DNA of 64,000 bases. It comes from Utricularia gibba (Eukaryota > Streptophyta > Magnoliopsida > Lamiales > Lentibulariaceae). Made by a program: the position numbers and the translations under genes. Within the stretch, counting starts at the first letter, position 1, and every line of letters begins with the position of its first letter. Below, piece by piece: positions 47,181 through 59,418 of the stretch. Under the pieces are notes generated by a model. It ran no database searches and had not been told where the DNA came from. It saw only the letters and a list, made by a program, of their open reading frames with translations. Location: assembly GCA_002189035.1 (NCBI GenBank), contig NEEC01000012.1:2294001-2358000 (forward strand), given 5' to 3'.

Positions 47181-49540
47181 CGCCTAACCTAAAGTATACT
47201 AAGTTTCAACATTGGTTCCAAGTGAGGGGAGGAGTTGGAAATTGGAACATGCGTGTCTGGGTTTCGACACCTACTTCACTGAATACCTACCAACCAAACC
47301 GTTACATGAAAAGCGGTTGTCATAAGAGGACAAGAGCCGCGTTCTTACTCGTGACTGCTTTGATTTTGCCCGGCCCACAGAGACCTCAACCCACCTGCCT
47401 CACCTTCGCTTTGTGCCCTTCGCATTATCATGCGCCCACACCTCATTTTTTTAAATTATTAAAAAAACCATAAATCGTTTGCCCTAATAATTCCTGACTT
47501 GGATGCTTCAATCATGATTAAATTTTTAATATTTTTCATAAAAAAATTAATTAGTGATTGAATCGTGATCAAATCATCATTGAATATTATGGTTAATTTT
47601 TTTCGATTTTAAAATGATTCGAATTCAACCCAATTTTCATAATATAGATTTCATAGTTTAAAATGATTCATCGTAATTTAATTACAATTTTTTAAACATT
47701 GACAACACCCTCTTACTTTTTAATATGCAATTTTATTTGTTAAATAAATTAATAAATGAAAAATGTGGTAGATTATGTAAGAAAAAACTTTAAATTATGA
47801 CATTATTAAATATTGCAAGAAATAGATACCATAAATTGCCATTTTCAAAACAAAAATGGTATGTTTTGCCATTTACCCCCAGAATTTCAAGCAACCTTCT
47901 CCATGGAAATCTAAAACTGATTTAGTACAATTTTTTTTTCAGACAAACTTTAATCACAGTTGGCTGTATACACTAAAGAGGCATACTTTTATTTATCTCA
48001 AATGGACAACCAGATGTTCAAATTATTACTGAAATAATTCTCCTTGACAACTCAAAAGTCAAGCTGTCTTCAAGAATCATAACAAATATTTCAAGTTGAT
48101 AATATTAAAATCAACGCTCAATAAATGAAGGCATTAGAATAATGACCATTGGATCCACAAACAATCAACCTAAGTAGAAAATTTTACACCATGGCAATGA
48201 TTCTTTTAAAGTTTTATATTGTGTGTTGTATTTTTTTTTTCAGTTTTTAAAAGCACTACATAAACAATTTAAAATAAAATTTCTTACTTTAAATAAATTA
48301 CTTTCAAAACTATCCTAATCATTATTCTTGGACAAGCTGAGTTGTAGTGGATGGAGTTGGGATGGGATTCATTAATTTCTTTTTTATAATTTATACAATA
48401 AAATTAATATAAAATATTAAAATGTTTTAAAATTACTAAAATTTACAATTTTTCAAAAGTAAATAATATTAAAAATATTCGAAATGCTATGCCTCACAAT
48501 AATTGGGATCTTCATTATAATTAATAATTGAGTGTGTGAGTTATTTTTGATAAGATGTTTTATCTATTTTTTATTCAAATAGTTATTTAAACTTTTAATA
48601 ATTCATGTACTCTCAAACCTATAAATCAATAAAAGATTTTTCTAAAAATCAAATTAGTGTAAGATATGCAAAATTAATAAAAACTAATAAAGCATAAAAT
48701 GAATATAAACAACTATAAGAAGATAATGAAAAAACATGTTTTAAAACAATACAACATCAATTATTACAATACATCACAACAAATGAGATGTTCATTGATA
48801 ATTAAAATGTAGTTGAAGAGGGATGGGTATTAGTTATTGAATCCATTCTTAGCTTTAATTATTGATTTATATTGAATTTCATTTAAAATGAATTGAACTA
48901 AGTTCACTAATTCTTAATTAAAATAAAAATTATAATTTAAATACGTCGAACTTATTTTTCAATTTATTCATAAGTTCAGATTCAATTGGATGTACTTTAT
49001 TTTATAATTTTGAAACATTGGTAATTAGTGGAATTTGAAACTTGAAATTTAACAACATGTAGGATGGTCCTTTTTTGTAGGGGTATAGAAGAAGATGATC
49101 GAAGGTAGTTATGATATTTTGAATTGTGTCCGCTGGGAGATAATGATAATAGGGATAGGAGCTATGTGCAATTATTAGGAACTCGTGGATTGAGTTGTAA
49201 ATATTGAGTTGTATTTATCAAGATATATTATTTATTTTTGAAAAATTCCATATTTAAATAAGATTTGGAGTTTGGTGTTCGGTTTGTGTCCTGTCTTCGT
49301 TCTCCGGGGGGAACAGAGGGAAGAAACCCAAGTGTTTCCTCTTTATTGCGCTGTACTTGCCTTGGAGTTGAACCTGTTTTTGGGCCAATGTTCTTCTGCT
49401 CTCGGAGTGAATGAGAATCACCTACCGCCGCGACTGGTTCTGGGTTCATGGGGTGGTGATGCCTCGGTTCAATTTCACGTGTTTGCTCGTTACGTTCCTC
49501 TGCGCTTGAGTCGCAACTCCTGTTTTAGTGTTCTGGGGCA

Positions 49541-51611
49541 ATGCGGATGGGGGGATACATTCGGAGTTCTAGTTTCAAGCGCCTTTTTTCATTGCGACGA
49601 CAGAGTTTCGACGAGGACGTTGTGCCGGAGAAATTAGCCCCACAGCCCAGAAAACCCACTTGGAGGTGCTTTTCCTACGACGAAGTATTCAACGCTACTC
49701 AAGGGTTTTCTACCGGTGGGTCTGAATTTTTCAGTTTCTGGTTCCATCTACATTCATGAATGTGTAACGGGATTTGGGAATGCTTTGCTTTTTGCTTAAA
49801 CCGTGATTTATGTTTTCCTATTTCAGGAAATTTGGTTGGGAGAGGGGGATTTGCGGAGGTCTACAGAGGCGTGCTCGGAGATGGGCAAACAATTGCGGTG
49901 AAAAGAATGACAAAAGGCGCGAATGAGAAGGATTTCTTGACTGAAATAGGAACCTTGGGGCATGTTTCTCACCTAAACGTCACGGCTTTGCTTGGGTGCT
50001 GTGTTGATAACGGCCTTTATCTCATTTTCAGCTTCTCCTCAATGGGTTCTGTTGCTTCCCTTCTCCATGGTAAGTTAAGTTTGAAGGAATGAATAAAATG
50101 TGTTCAATGCTCTACTCTTATGCTTCTTGTTCTCTGTAGATGACAAATTAGCTCCCATGGACTGGAAAACTAGATACAAAATTGCTGTTGGAACTGCTAG
50201 AGGCTTACATTACTTGCACAATATTTGCCCCAGAAGAATCATTCACAGAGACGTCAAGTCCTCCAACATCTTGTTGGCTGAGGATTTTGAACCCCAGGTG
50301 CGGTTGCAGCTGCAGCTGCAGTCGAACTCCCTTTCTGCTTCAGTTTTGGGAATGACAAGCTGACAGGCAATTCACTGTTTCTCTCCTTGCTTCAGATATC
50401 GGACTTCGGTCTGGCAAAATGGCTGCCTTCACAATGGACTCATCATTCCATTGCTCCCATAGAAGGGACTTTTGGGTATGTGAATAATTACATGCCTGCT
50501 CCGTTGCTTGCTTCAGTGGACATTCTTTAGTGTCGTCATCTTCTTCCTTTAGGTTTACGTTGAGAAAAAAGAAAACAAATGATTGTATATCACAATGCTA
50601 GTAACCCGCTCATTGAGAAAATGTTATGTTGGTATAGGCACATTGCACCAGAGTACTTGCGACAAGGATTTGTGGATGACAAGACTGATGTATTCGCATT
50701 TGGCGTGTTCTTACTGGAGCTCCTTTCTGGCAAGGAGCCAGTAGATAGTTGTCATCAGAGTCTGCGTAGCTGGGTGGGTGTACAGAACATAACAAAACAA
50801 AACAAAACAATTCAGCACCTTGTTTGACTCCGTTGCTTGTTTCCCCTGCAGGCTAGCCCCATTCTTAAACGTGGAGACGTAAAGCAGGTGGTTGATCCAA
50901 GGTTAGGACCCCATTACGATGTGGGTCAGCTCACAAAACTCGCCTTCGCCGCCTCCCTCTGCATCCGAGCTTCCCCCGTCTGCCGGCCGGCGATAAGCGA
51001 GGTCAGTCTCTACACCATCAACGTTAATGCACATCAGGAAATCAGTTCACTTTCAGGAATTTGAATCCGTATCTGTGATGGTGAAAGCCGTATGCGTTGT
51101 GCCAGTCATCACTAATGCAATAGTAGCATTATTGTAGTTTATTGCAACAGTAGCAGATGGGGACTAGTTCCGATAGGGACCAAGTGGGAGTGGCGTGCCA
51201 CGGATACTGCTTACCGTCACCATGCTGTTTATTTAATAGCAATACTCTGTAGCTTGTAGATAGACATTAGTCAGCATGTGAAGCTCCAGCGCAGGAAGGG
51301 TCCCCGGCCCTCCCCTGCTTACCTTTTTCAGTAGAACAGTTGCAAACACCCCAGCTGTTCAGCAATGGCGCCCAAACCCCATTTATTAAGACCAGACAGA
51401 CCAGAGCTGGTGTGTGTTGGTGACTGAAGGGATTTGCTGTTGTTGGTAGGTGCTGGAGATGATAGAGACGGAGGAGGAGATCGCGGTGGACGAGGAGAGA
51501 TGGAGAGGCCAAGTAGAAGAAGAAGAAGAGGAAGCAGATGACTGGGTCTGGGGATTGGAGCTTGAGGAAGACGACGACACCTGCTCCACAATCTCCAATG
51601 GATCCAATTAG
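49541..51611 (+). CDS. Receptor-like cytoplasmic kinase, RLCK-VI type (ARCK1/RBK-like)
   Basis: A Ser/Thr kinase without extracellular or membrane domain. Group VI members bind ROP GTPases or regulate ABA responses with CRK36. Exons: 49541-49715, 49827-50069, 50140-50297, 50396-50475, 50638-50773, 50852-51001, 51450-51611, all in phase, 367 residues. The start is the first ATG after an upstream in-frame TAG. The catalytic core is complete: Gly-rich loop [11 protein letters not shown], Lys-84, HRD 175-177 (HRDVKSSN), DFG 195-197 ([17 protein letters not shown]), GTFGHIAPEY. The C-terminus is strongly acidic (runs of Glu and Asp), also seen in Arabidopsis ARCK1 as I recall it. The precise orthologue is uncertain. 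Confidence 0.93.
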
Positions 51612-53103
51612 CGCCAATTGCAAAAATCGACTGTTGTGTATGTCTGAATGCAAAAAGGGGAAGTTCTACACGGAAAATTGATCATCTCTTTTTTTTACAC
51701 AAAGTAAAAAAAATAATATAAAAAAATGATTTTTTTTTTTAGTATTTTTGGAATGTCGTTGCGGTTCGGTAGGGCAACTAACTCTCTGTGGGTGGACGAC
51801 CGGATAAGATGGCAGTGGACAACGGACAGTTGTCCGTTGTCTTCTTTTTTTATTTTTTATTTATAATCTGTTTCATTCTATTTTTTTAATAAGTATTTCT
51901 AATAAAATAGAAGTTTGTCATAAAATCATGGTTTTAAATTCCACGGAATCCCTGGTTTTACCGGTCATGTCGTGAAAAAAATATTTTGTCCGAAATTTAG
52001 ATTTAATTCGAATTACGGGACATATTGTATATAAATTGAATTTATTAGTCTTTTTTAAAACCATCTTGTTTCAAATTTTAATGTTTTTGATACTAATTAT
52101 TATGTATAATGTTAGTATAAGATCTAAATGGAATGAAAACAGATATTTATAGGTAAAAGTGGTGGTCGAAAATCTCTAGAAAATTCGACTAAAATCCAGA
52201 CTTCATAATATTGCATAATTTCAATGCTTTGCATAAGATAATAACGATAATTAATTTTATATCATTTCAAAACTTATATTTTCATTATTTTTATGATTAT
52301 TTTTATCTATCATATACTTTTAAAGCTTCTATGTATTTACAGAAGTATCATTGACTAATATCATAGGTAGTTTAATTTTACCCCCTCCAAGTGATTTGTT
52401 TGAATTAGTTTTATACTTTTTATTATTAAACCTTGGATCTCCCAACTTTCATTTTTGATTAATGAAAACATCTTTGGCAAATGATTTCCTAGTTGTTCAA
52501 CTTTCATAATTTCAAGAATTTCACTTCTAACTATGAAATACGAATGCACCCAATTGTTCCTATTGATTTTTACTCAAATTCCGAAGGCCAACGTAATAGG
52601 ATTGAAATATTATGATCTTATCACATATGAATATATGGAGAGGGTAGGCTTGATTTGAAAAAAAAAAACATATAATAATTAACCATGAATTATTTCTATC
52701 TGAACACAGCTAAACATACCCTTTATTATTGTAGTTGCACCTACCCGTGTCGTTCATAACGCGCCTTGTTTTTTTGCTCTTCCGGTGGCGCCACTGCCAG
52801 CAGGTGGACGGACACTCGGTTCATTCATGGGACACGTTGGTTGGGACACGGTTGGAGTAGCAGCCCTAACCTAGAAAACAGTTGTGGATGATAAATGCTG
52901 ATGTCATCGCCACCTCATTTCACACCTTTTTTTTTCTGGTAAATGACAGCTGGCAAATGTGTGACTGCTGACGTGTACCCGAATTTTTAAATAATGTGTG
53001 CCAATTGGAGGGACGCATCTCTGACCAGGCGCAATCCGTGTGAAGGCCCCAATCAATATACGCCCGATCGGAGTTGAATCCCTAGGAACTCGCAGGAGGA
53101 AGA
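51612..53103. other. Intergenic sequence
   Basis: RLCK 3' UTR, then AT-rich DNA (about 51680-52700) with nothing recognisable. Bases 52740-53103 are less AT-rich and likely the promoter and leader of the hydrolase gene. Confidence 0.5.
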
Positions 53104-54608
53104 ATGGCGACGGGGAAGCACACGCACCCTGTTGCTGAAGCAAACGAGAGTAGCCCGTTTGGGGCCCTCACTGCCGATGAGTTCTACGCCCGGCACTCGG
53201 TTACCCACTCCTCCGACTACATCACCAGCCACGCCCTGAAACTCAAGCTTTTCACTCAATGGTGGGTTCCGCAAGAGGGATCCGTGCCGCTCAAAGGCGT
53301 TGTCTGTGTCGTCCATGGATACACCGGCGAGTCCAGCTGGTTTGTGCAACTAACCGCCGTTCACATCGCCAAACATGGATTCGCGGTCTGCGCTATCGAC
53401 CACATGGGCCATGGTTTCTCTGAGGGATTGATCTATCATATCCCGGATATCAATGTGGTGGTGGATGACTGCATTCTGTTCTTCAATGGGTTCCTGGCTA
53501 AATATCCGTCTCAATTGCCGGTATTTCTGTATGGGGAGTCCCTGGGAGGGGCGATTACCCTGCTGATAACTCTTCGTCGTGAAGGCATTGTACCTGATAG
53601 GAAGTTCGACGGTATCGTTTTGAACGGTGCCATGTGCGGTGTTAGTGATAAGTATAAGCCTCCATGGCCCTTGGAACATCTGCTGTCGGTTGCAGCCTTC
53701 TTGGTTCCAACTTGGTGTGTGGTTCCTACCCGGGGTTCTTTGCCTGACGTTTCTTTCAAGGTTCCCGCTTTTCCCTTGCTATTGACTGCACTTTTATGTT
53801 TTGAATTTTTTTATCTTGTGCGACAATTTTGGCGTTGCTTCTTCCCACTTCGATGGGGCAATCAGTGAATTGAGCCAATTGTTTACAAGCTTGATGATTC
53901 ACCTTAGTTTCTCATCATTGTATTCCCTTGCACTATACTGGCATAAGCGCTCTTGTCACGAAAGGCAGACCTCTGTTCCAAAGTTGGGAAGATTTAATTG
54001 GTATAGATATACTGGTAATGGATCAAAAAGTTTTCGAAATCTTTAAGGCCAAGCCTATCACAGTTTTCGTTATTCTCCCAGATGCTGTATGCTATCTCTG
54101 TCATGTTCCACCCTCACATTCTTGCATTTGTGACTTCCATTTTTGTGACATTTTTGGTATTTGGCCTTCACTTGTCTTTTGGTTATGTTTATCTTCAATT
54201 TGCTATATCTTATCCCTTTTCACCTTTTCACTTTGTTTCAATTTGCTATTGGTTCTTTACTTGAAGGTTGAGTGGAAGCGTAAGTTGGCACTCGCCAGCC
54301 CCAAGAGACGAGTGCAGAGGCCCCGTGCTGCGACAGCACAGGAGCTGCTGCGGGTGTCCAACGAATTGCAGGGGAAGTTTGATCAAGTAGACGTCCCTTT
54401 TCTAATCATCCACGGTGGTGGCGACATTGTTTGCGACCCAGCATGTGTGGAGGAGCTCTACAAACGTGCTGCTAGCACTGACAAGACCCTCAAAATCTTT
54501 CCAGGATTATGGCACCAGCTGGTGGGAGAATCAGACGAGGATGTTGACCTCGTGTTTGGACAGGTTGTTGAGTGGCTTCTAACCAGGTCTGAGCGTGCTG
54601 CCACCTAG
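53104..54608 (+). CDS. Monoacylglycerol lipase-like alpha/beta hydrolase
   Basis: Two exons: 53104-53760 and 54267-54608, phase 0, 332 residues. The start at 53104 is the first ATG. The serine hydrolase triad is visible: GESLGG (Ser-146), Asp-272 in HGGGDIVCDP, and His-302 in PGLWHQL; the oxyanion motif is VVHGYTGESSW. These place it in the plant MAGL family, which hydrolyses monoacylglycerols, lysophospholipids or hydroxycinnamoyl esters (caffeoyl shikimate esterase is a relative). The substrate is unknown. Within the family, Gly-Gly before Asp-272 differs from the usual Ala or Glu-Ala; the effect is unknown. No signal peptide, so cytosolic or peripheral membrane. Confidence 0.92.
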
Positions 54609-55296
54609 TGAACCATATCCCACTGTATTATTCAAATGATCACATTCATTCGCCCATGTACCCAAACTATTACTGTGGAAAAATAAGCAAGTATGCTGTG
54701 ATCAGTGAAGCCCAGAACTTGCCCTTCTGAACCTCTGTGCCCATTGAGCTGGAGATTAAGATCTGGTGCAGAGTTAGAATGCGGATGATGTCTGTAGATG
54801 CGAGGCAATAGCACTTGACAAGAATGCACATTTTAGAAGGGACATGCACCGAAATCGAGAACACCTGAAACTAGACATACAAGAAATGAAGAATGAGAAT
54901 GATTGTCCCTGTAAGATGTACAGACGTGGAGGCAACACAGCATTTTCAGTTCCCATTGCAACACACATCCAGTCTTGGTTTGAGAATCGTCGTCTTCCGT
55001 TCGCCGGTTTAGGAAACTTCCGATGTCAGTCAACAACCACTGCTGGCTGCAAGAAAAAGCCAGACGTGTTTAGCTTTGGATCACCCAGTTGATTCTCGAT
55101 GGTTCCTCTCTCTTGTGTGTGTGTGTTTTTTTCTGATGGAAAAAAAAAAAAAGGGTTCCACGTGGCAAGTAGATTATCATCAATTTATCGACCCTGGAAA
55201 CGGACTTCACAACCAGAAAGAAATATCCTTTCATCGCCTGGGCAGAAATCCAGCTCAAACGCAGAGGGTGAAGAAGAGAGGAGAAGGAAACGAAAG
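54609..55296. other. Intergenic sequence with G-box near the next gene
   Basis: Hydrolase 3' UTR to about 54900, then the short promoter of the plastid-protein gene with a poly(A) run and a G-box. A 65-codon minus-strand frame at 54632-54829 lies in the UTR and is not called. Confidence 0.5.
55158..55166. promoter_or_regulatory. G-box (CCACGTGGC)
   Basis: A palindromic CACGTG core at 55159-55164, about 130 bases upstream of the plastid-protein ATG. G-boxes bind bZIP and bHLH factors and are common in light- and ABA-regulated promoters. Activity is inferred. Confidence 0.55.
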
Positions 55297-56023
55297 ATGC
55301 CAGTTGCTTTATTTGAATCCAGCTACTTCTTCTCCGTTCCTGTGACTTCAACTTTCAAGCCCACGAGGAAGACGAAAGGTTCCAAACATGCTGCCCCCTT
55401 TTCTTGCAGGTGCAGCTCAGATGATGATGATAGTTCCTCCACGAGGTGCCTCAGTTATTGACAGCAAGAATCTAGTTTTTGAATGTTGGGGTGTTTGATT
55501 TATTGAACATTCGGTATTGAATTTGAAGGAAATTAGAGAAGGAGGTCGGGAAATTGGCTTTAGTCGCCGTAGCTGCTGGATTGCTAACATTGGGCTCTGT
55601 TGATCCTGCCTCCGCCGCTAAAACCGGCGGCAGAGTTGGCGGCCAGGCTTTTCGATCACCCGGTCCCCGTTCCTCCGGCCCCAGAATCAACAATTCCAGG
55701 TTCCTAGTAGCACTTCATACTTAACAGAATTTATTTCTGTCTGTAGCAGATGCCTGAGAGACTATTATCGTCTTCGTTTCTGCAGGACAAATATCTTCAT
55801 TAACCCCCCAATTGCCCCTCCTCTTGTTGGTGGATATGGGTATGGCTTTGGGCTGCCATATTACGGTTGGTCTCCTTTCTCATTCTTCGCTCCAGGTCCG
55901 AGCGTGGCCGTCGGCGTCGGAGGCGGATTTGATCTCTTTCTTGTGTTCATTCTTCTTGGAGCCGTCTCTGCTTTTGTGAGGAGGTTCTTTGGATCAAGAG
56001 TTCAGGATGACGATGATGAGTAG
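55297..56023 (+). CDS. Small plastid-type glycine-rich membrane protein, function unknown
   Basis: Three exons: 55297-55445, 55529-55699, 55786-56023, in phase, 185 residues. The N-terminus (MPVALFESSYFFSVPVTSTF then basic and Ser-rich) is typical of a chloroplast transit peptide. Then comes a hydrophobic segment (KLALVAVAAGLLTLGSVDPA, with an ASAA-like site that could be thylakoid processing), a Gly/Arg/Pro region (GGRVGGQAFRS, PRSSGPRINNS), a Gly/Tyr-rich block (GGYGYGFGLPYYGWSP), a C-terminal hydrophobic helix (LFLVFILLGAVSAFVRRF) and an acidic tail of Asp/Glu. I recall similar conserved plant chloroplast proteins of unknown function but cannot name one with certainty. Confidence 0.8.
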
Positions 56024-56949
56024 TGGGGTTGTTGAACAAGTTCTTCTTGCTGTATGTAACACTGAGCCTCTGCGATTGAATCCCGTTTCCAATGCTTATT
56101 CAGTTCATAACCACAAGATGAAAGTACTACTTGCTCTATGCAACGCCATGTTTTCGTCTTGGAGCAAAAACAAAAAGACAAGTACCGAATAGCAGACGGG
56201 CTCTGCCTGTCGCCCAGAAAAGTGCAGAACACCATTTATTGAACGAGTTCTTCTCAGTGAAGCAGACACTCGTTGCCCCAATCTGGATCTTGAGCTTCAC
56301 CGCCACTGATTCCATGGTCTCTGCGTTTTGCTGAAATCATGTTCCAATCCTTAGCCGTTCAGCTCTCCTCCACCGTTTTTCATTGAACTGCTTCTGGTCA
56401 TCGGAGGCCACGCACAGTCCATCGGAAAGCCGGGTTAGAAGTGGGCACGGATACTATTCAACGCATCCGGTTAACATAAAAAAAAAATATATATCCAACT
56501 TATTGTTATATATATATATATAAAGACTCAACGTATGCGGATGGACGGATTGATATGATAAACATGTTATTGAGTCACGAGTTAATTTGAATCATTATAT
56601 GTATATATCCAACTTATTTTATAAAAAAATATTTTGATATTGCATTACATTTTAAACCCAATTTATATAATTAATCAAGTATACTCATATCTGTGTACTA
56701 TGATTCATTTCATATTTTTTTTACGATAATGGATGACATATTCAACCTGTGATTGTGTAAGGTAAGGGGTTTATTGACGGTTACGTATCCCATATTAGTT
56801 ACATACGAGGGTGGGGATGTAATTAAATAAAAGGACATTGCAAACAAACAATATCATACAAAGTAAATTTGAATCATGATAGATTAGTCAATCCAACGGA
56901 TATCCTAGTTGACTTGTATTTGTATAGATCTTTGTAATATCTCATTTAC

Positions 56950-57400
56950 AATTTCTTCTTTTTTTTCATAATCCATGGTGTGTAAAATATATAATCAACA
57001 AGAAATTAAATTTACTTAATTATTAATAATTTATAATCTTATATACATTTGATAATATTATTTTAATTCTTTAATATAAAATTATTTCATTTATTTTCAT
57101 GCTCAATTTGAACTCATCTTTTTTTTTATTCAATTAAAAATTATGCTTTTATAATTGTATTTATTATTAAAATTATAGAATAATCTGATTTTTATCACCT
57201 AAATCTAATATATTTATTTAAATCGTATCTAATTCTTTTGACTAAATCGAATACATCTCTTTTTTTATTCTTTTAATTAAAATTCAAATCAACACGAAAT
57301 TTATTTCAATTACTCAAACTTTACTACACGACAAACACTCTGATACTATGTTGAAATTAAGGTTTCTCATGTGTATTTTTAAATTTACATCCCAACCACA
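56950..57400 (-). mobile_element. TRIM-like element, inverted copy with primer-binding-site-like sequence (copy 5)
   Basis: On the minus strand, a terminal segment ends in TTCAACA and is followed directly by TAGTATCAGAGT (57348-57337). That resembles TGGTATCAGAGC, the tRNA-Met primer-binding site of Ty1/copia-type and TRIM elements. Next comes block B (AATTTCGTGTTGATTTGAAT) and then a block A copy (GAATTAAAATAATATTATC). The order repeat, primer site, internal region, repeat and the size of about 450 bp fit a terminal-repeat retrotransposon in miniature. Confidence 0.55.
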
Positions 57401-57481
57401 ACCTTACGTCTTGTGAGTTCATCGTTGCAACTACCAGTACGGAAAGCCTAGTAGTTAATTTATTTTAGAGTGCAGTGCACT

Positions 57482-57488
57482 ACGTGTC
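57482..57488. promoter_or_regulatory. ABRE-like motif (ACGTGTC)
   Basis: It lies in TACGTGTCC, 630 bases upstream of the bZIP start. ACGTGTC is a core ABA-responsive element bound by group-A bZIPs, so autoregulation is possible. A single heptamer can occur by chance. Confidence 0.35.
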
Positions 57489-58111
57489 CTTAATTATAAA
57501 AATAGAAAGTTTTTGTCCAAAATAGGTTATGACCACATTGTGCCATTGAAGGAAAAAAAAAAGGGTATCACCAAATTGCATTTTTTATTCGGATAAAGAT
57601 GAGGATTGATTAAATGAAGCATTTAAAAGTAGAAAGGTTTGGTAAAGAGACCGACAGGTTAAAAATGCCCCTTCACAGAGACATCAGTAAAGCGGATTCT
57701 GTTGTCTCAAGTTTCAAACTTGGTCATCGGTAGGGAGTTGTATGTATGTATGTATGTCTTCCGGGAATTGGGTTTTTGTGTGCTGGCTGCCGGGTTGCAT
57801 GGAGGCTAAAATTTCTCCGGATGAAGTCTTTTTCTACCTGGGATTTCTCTGATTCTTGAGGCAAGTTTGATTTCCCACTCAGTTTTAGTTGACTTTGTTG
57901 AATCGGGTAATCTCTAGTGTGATTTTCGTTCATGCGCTCCTGCTTCTGATTATGGGACTGCCCTTCTCGTTTCTTGCTCTGTGATTCGATAAACTTGGGG
58001 TGCATGTGGACTTTTCAAGCGGCGGAATTTGTTGGGTGCAGTGAAATATTAGGACTTTCTTGTTTTTATTGGCGGACTTGCTAATTCCTGTTGCGTATCG
58101 GGAGTAATTGG

Positions 58112-59418
58112 ATGGTTGCTCGGAGAATGGGATCTCAGGAGGGTGGCACGAATCGTGACGGAGGGGCCCAAACTGAAACGCAAATTCTAAGTCAGAACCC
58201 GCACACTAGTCCACTGGCTCGGCAAGGATCCTTGTATAGCCTCACTCTTGATGAGGTACAGAATCAATTGAGTGATTTAGGGAAGCCGTTAAGTAGCATG
58301 AATCTTGATGAACTTCTCAAGTCTGTGTGGACGGCTGAGACAAATAATCAACTGATGGAAGGTGCGGTTTATGAGACTGCTACTCACCAACCAGCTCCTT
58401 CATCATCTCGCTTGTCTTTGAATCAAAATCCTGGTCTTACACTACCGGTGGAGCTAAGCAAGAAGACGGTGGACGAAGTGTGGCAGGACATTCAGGATGG
58501 GCAGAAAAGGAGTAGTCTTGATAGGAAAGCTACTCTGGGGGAAATAACCTTGGAGGACTTCTTGGTTAAAGCAGGGATTGTTGCTGAGCCTTCTGGAGGA
58601 AAGAAAAGTATGTGCGCCGGTGCTGAACCTGTGGGGTTGCCCCAACAAACTCAGTGGATGGGCTATCAGGTCTCTTCAGTGCATTCTCAGCCGCAGCTCC
58701 CTACTTTCATGCCCAGTCATCAGACCTTTGGTCTTGCTGCCTACCCTGAAACTCAAATATCCATGTCCTCTTCCTCTTTGATGGGTACCCTATCTGATAC
58801 TCAGATGCCGGGGAGGAAAAGGGATGCTCCTGATGGCATAGCTGAAAAGAGTGTTGAAAGGAGGCAGAAGAGGATGATCAAAAACCGCGAGTCGGCAGCA
58901 AGATCACGAGCTAGAAAGCAGGTGCTGTTTACTAGGCAATTACACTAGCTAGTTTAACTGTTTTTATCATCCCATGATAGTGAATGCAGTTTTGCATTTT
59001 TATTTTATATTTCTAGGCTCAAGCTTTTGTTTTCTGGGATCTTGTAGGCTTATACGCATGAGCTGGAGAGTAAAGTATCACGTCTGGAGGAAGAAAACGA
59101 AAAGCTTAGGAGACAGCAGGTTCTTTTTTCTTCTCCACACACAAATATTGATATGCTAATAATGTCTGCTTCCTGCCGAAATACTACTGCATCATTCTAA
59201 GATAGCTGCTATTCGGTTATCTACCTTCCTAAATAATGTAGTAGTTATGGGTACTATGCAACTGTGCATTTGACATAAACTGGGCCACATTTTTCTTTCT
59301 CATTACATCTTCTTCATCGCCGTGTCTGACCTTCCAGGAACTAGAGAAGTTACTGGTCAGCATACCAACACCAGAGCCAAGATATCAGCTGCGCAGGACA
59401 AGCTCGTCTCCATTGTGA
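58112..59418 (+). CDS. DPBF3: Group-A bZIP transcription factor, ABI5-like (DPBF3/AREB3 type)
   Basis: It binds ABA-responsive elements and activates seed and ABA genes after SnRK2 phosphorylation. Exons: 58112-58921, 59048-59119, 59338-59418; 320 residues. All five conserved regions are present: C1 (RQGSLYSLTLDEVQNQL), C2 (MNLDELLKSVW), C3 (KTVDEVWQDIQ), the block TLGEITLEDFL, the basic region at about 248-270 (RRQKRMIKNRESAARSRARK, with N258 and R266), a leucine zipper (YTHELESKVSRLEEENEKLR) and a C-terminal RRTSSSP. RQGS and RRTSS are SnRK2-type sites. An internal in-frame ATG at 58127 (MGSQ) is an equally good start. The exon layout, with the first intron just after the basic region, matches the family. 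Nuclear. Confidence 0.95.

Larger units (their letters stand above)
44916..49540. other. Intergenic block with repeat copies and coding-like fragments
   Basis: MATE 3' UTR to about 45090. TRIM-like block A copies at about 45130-45260 and 47045-47180. A cluster of TGGGCC motifs at 45980-46044. Coding-like minus-strand fragments at 46320-47010, listed separately. Bases 47450-49250 are AT-rich with nothing recognisable. Bases 49270-49540 are the RLCK leader and promoter. Confidence 0.5.
56024..58111. other. Intergenic sequence with inverted TRIM-like repeat
   Basis: 3' UTR to about 56330, AT-rich DNA with a (TA)n run near 56500-56520, the inverted TRIM-like element (56950-57400), and the promoter and 5' leader of the bZIP gene (57480-58111), which includes a short GTAT repeat at about 57738-57757. 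Confidence 0.5.

Noticed and set aside
54632-54829. Minus-strand frame with EAR-like DLNLQL
   Set aside because: Lies in the 3' UTR of the hydrolase gene and has no supporting splice sites or homology.
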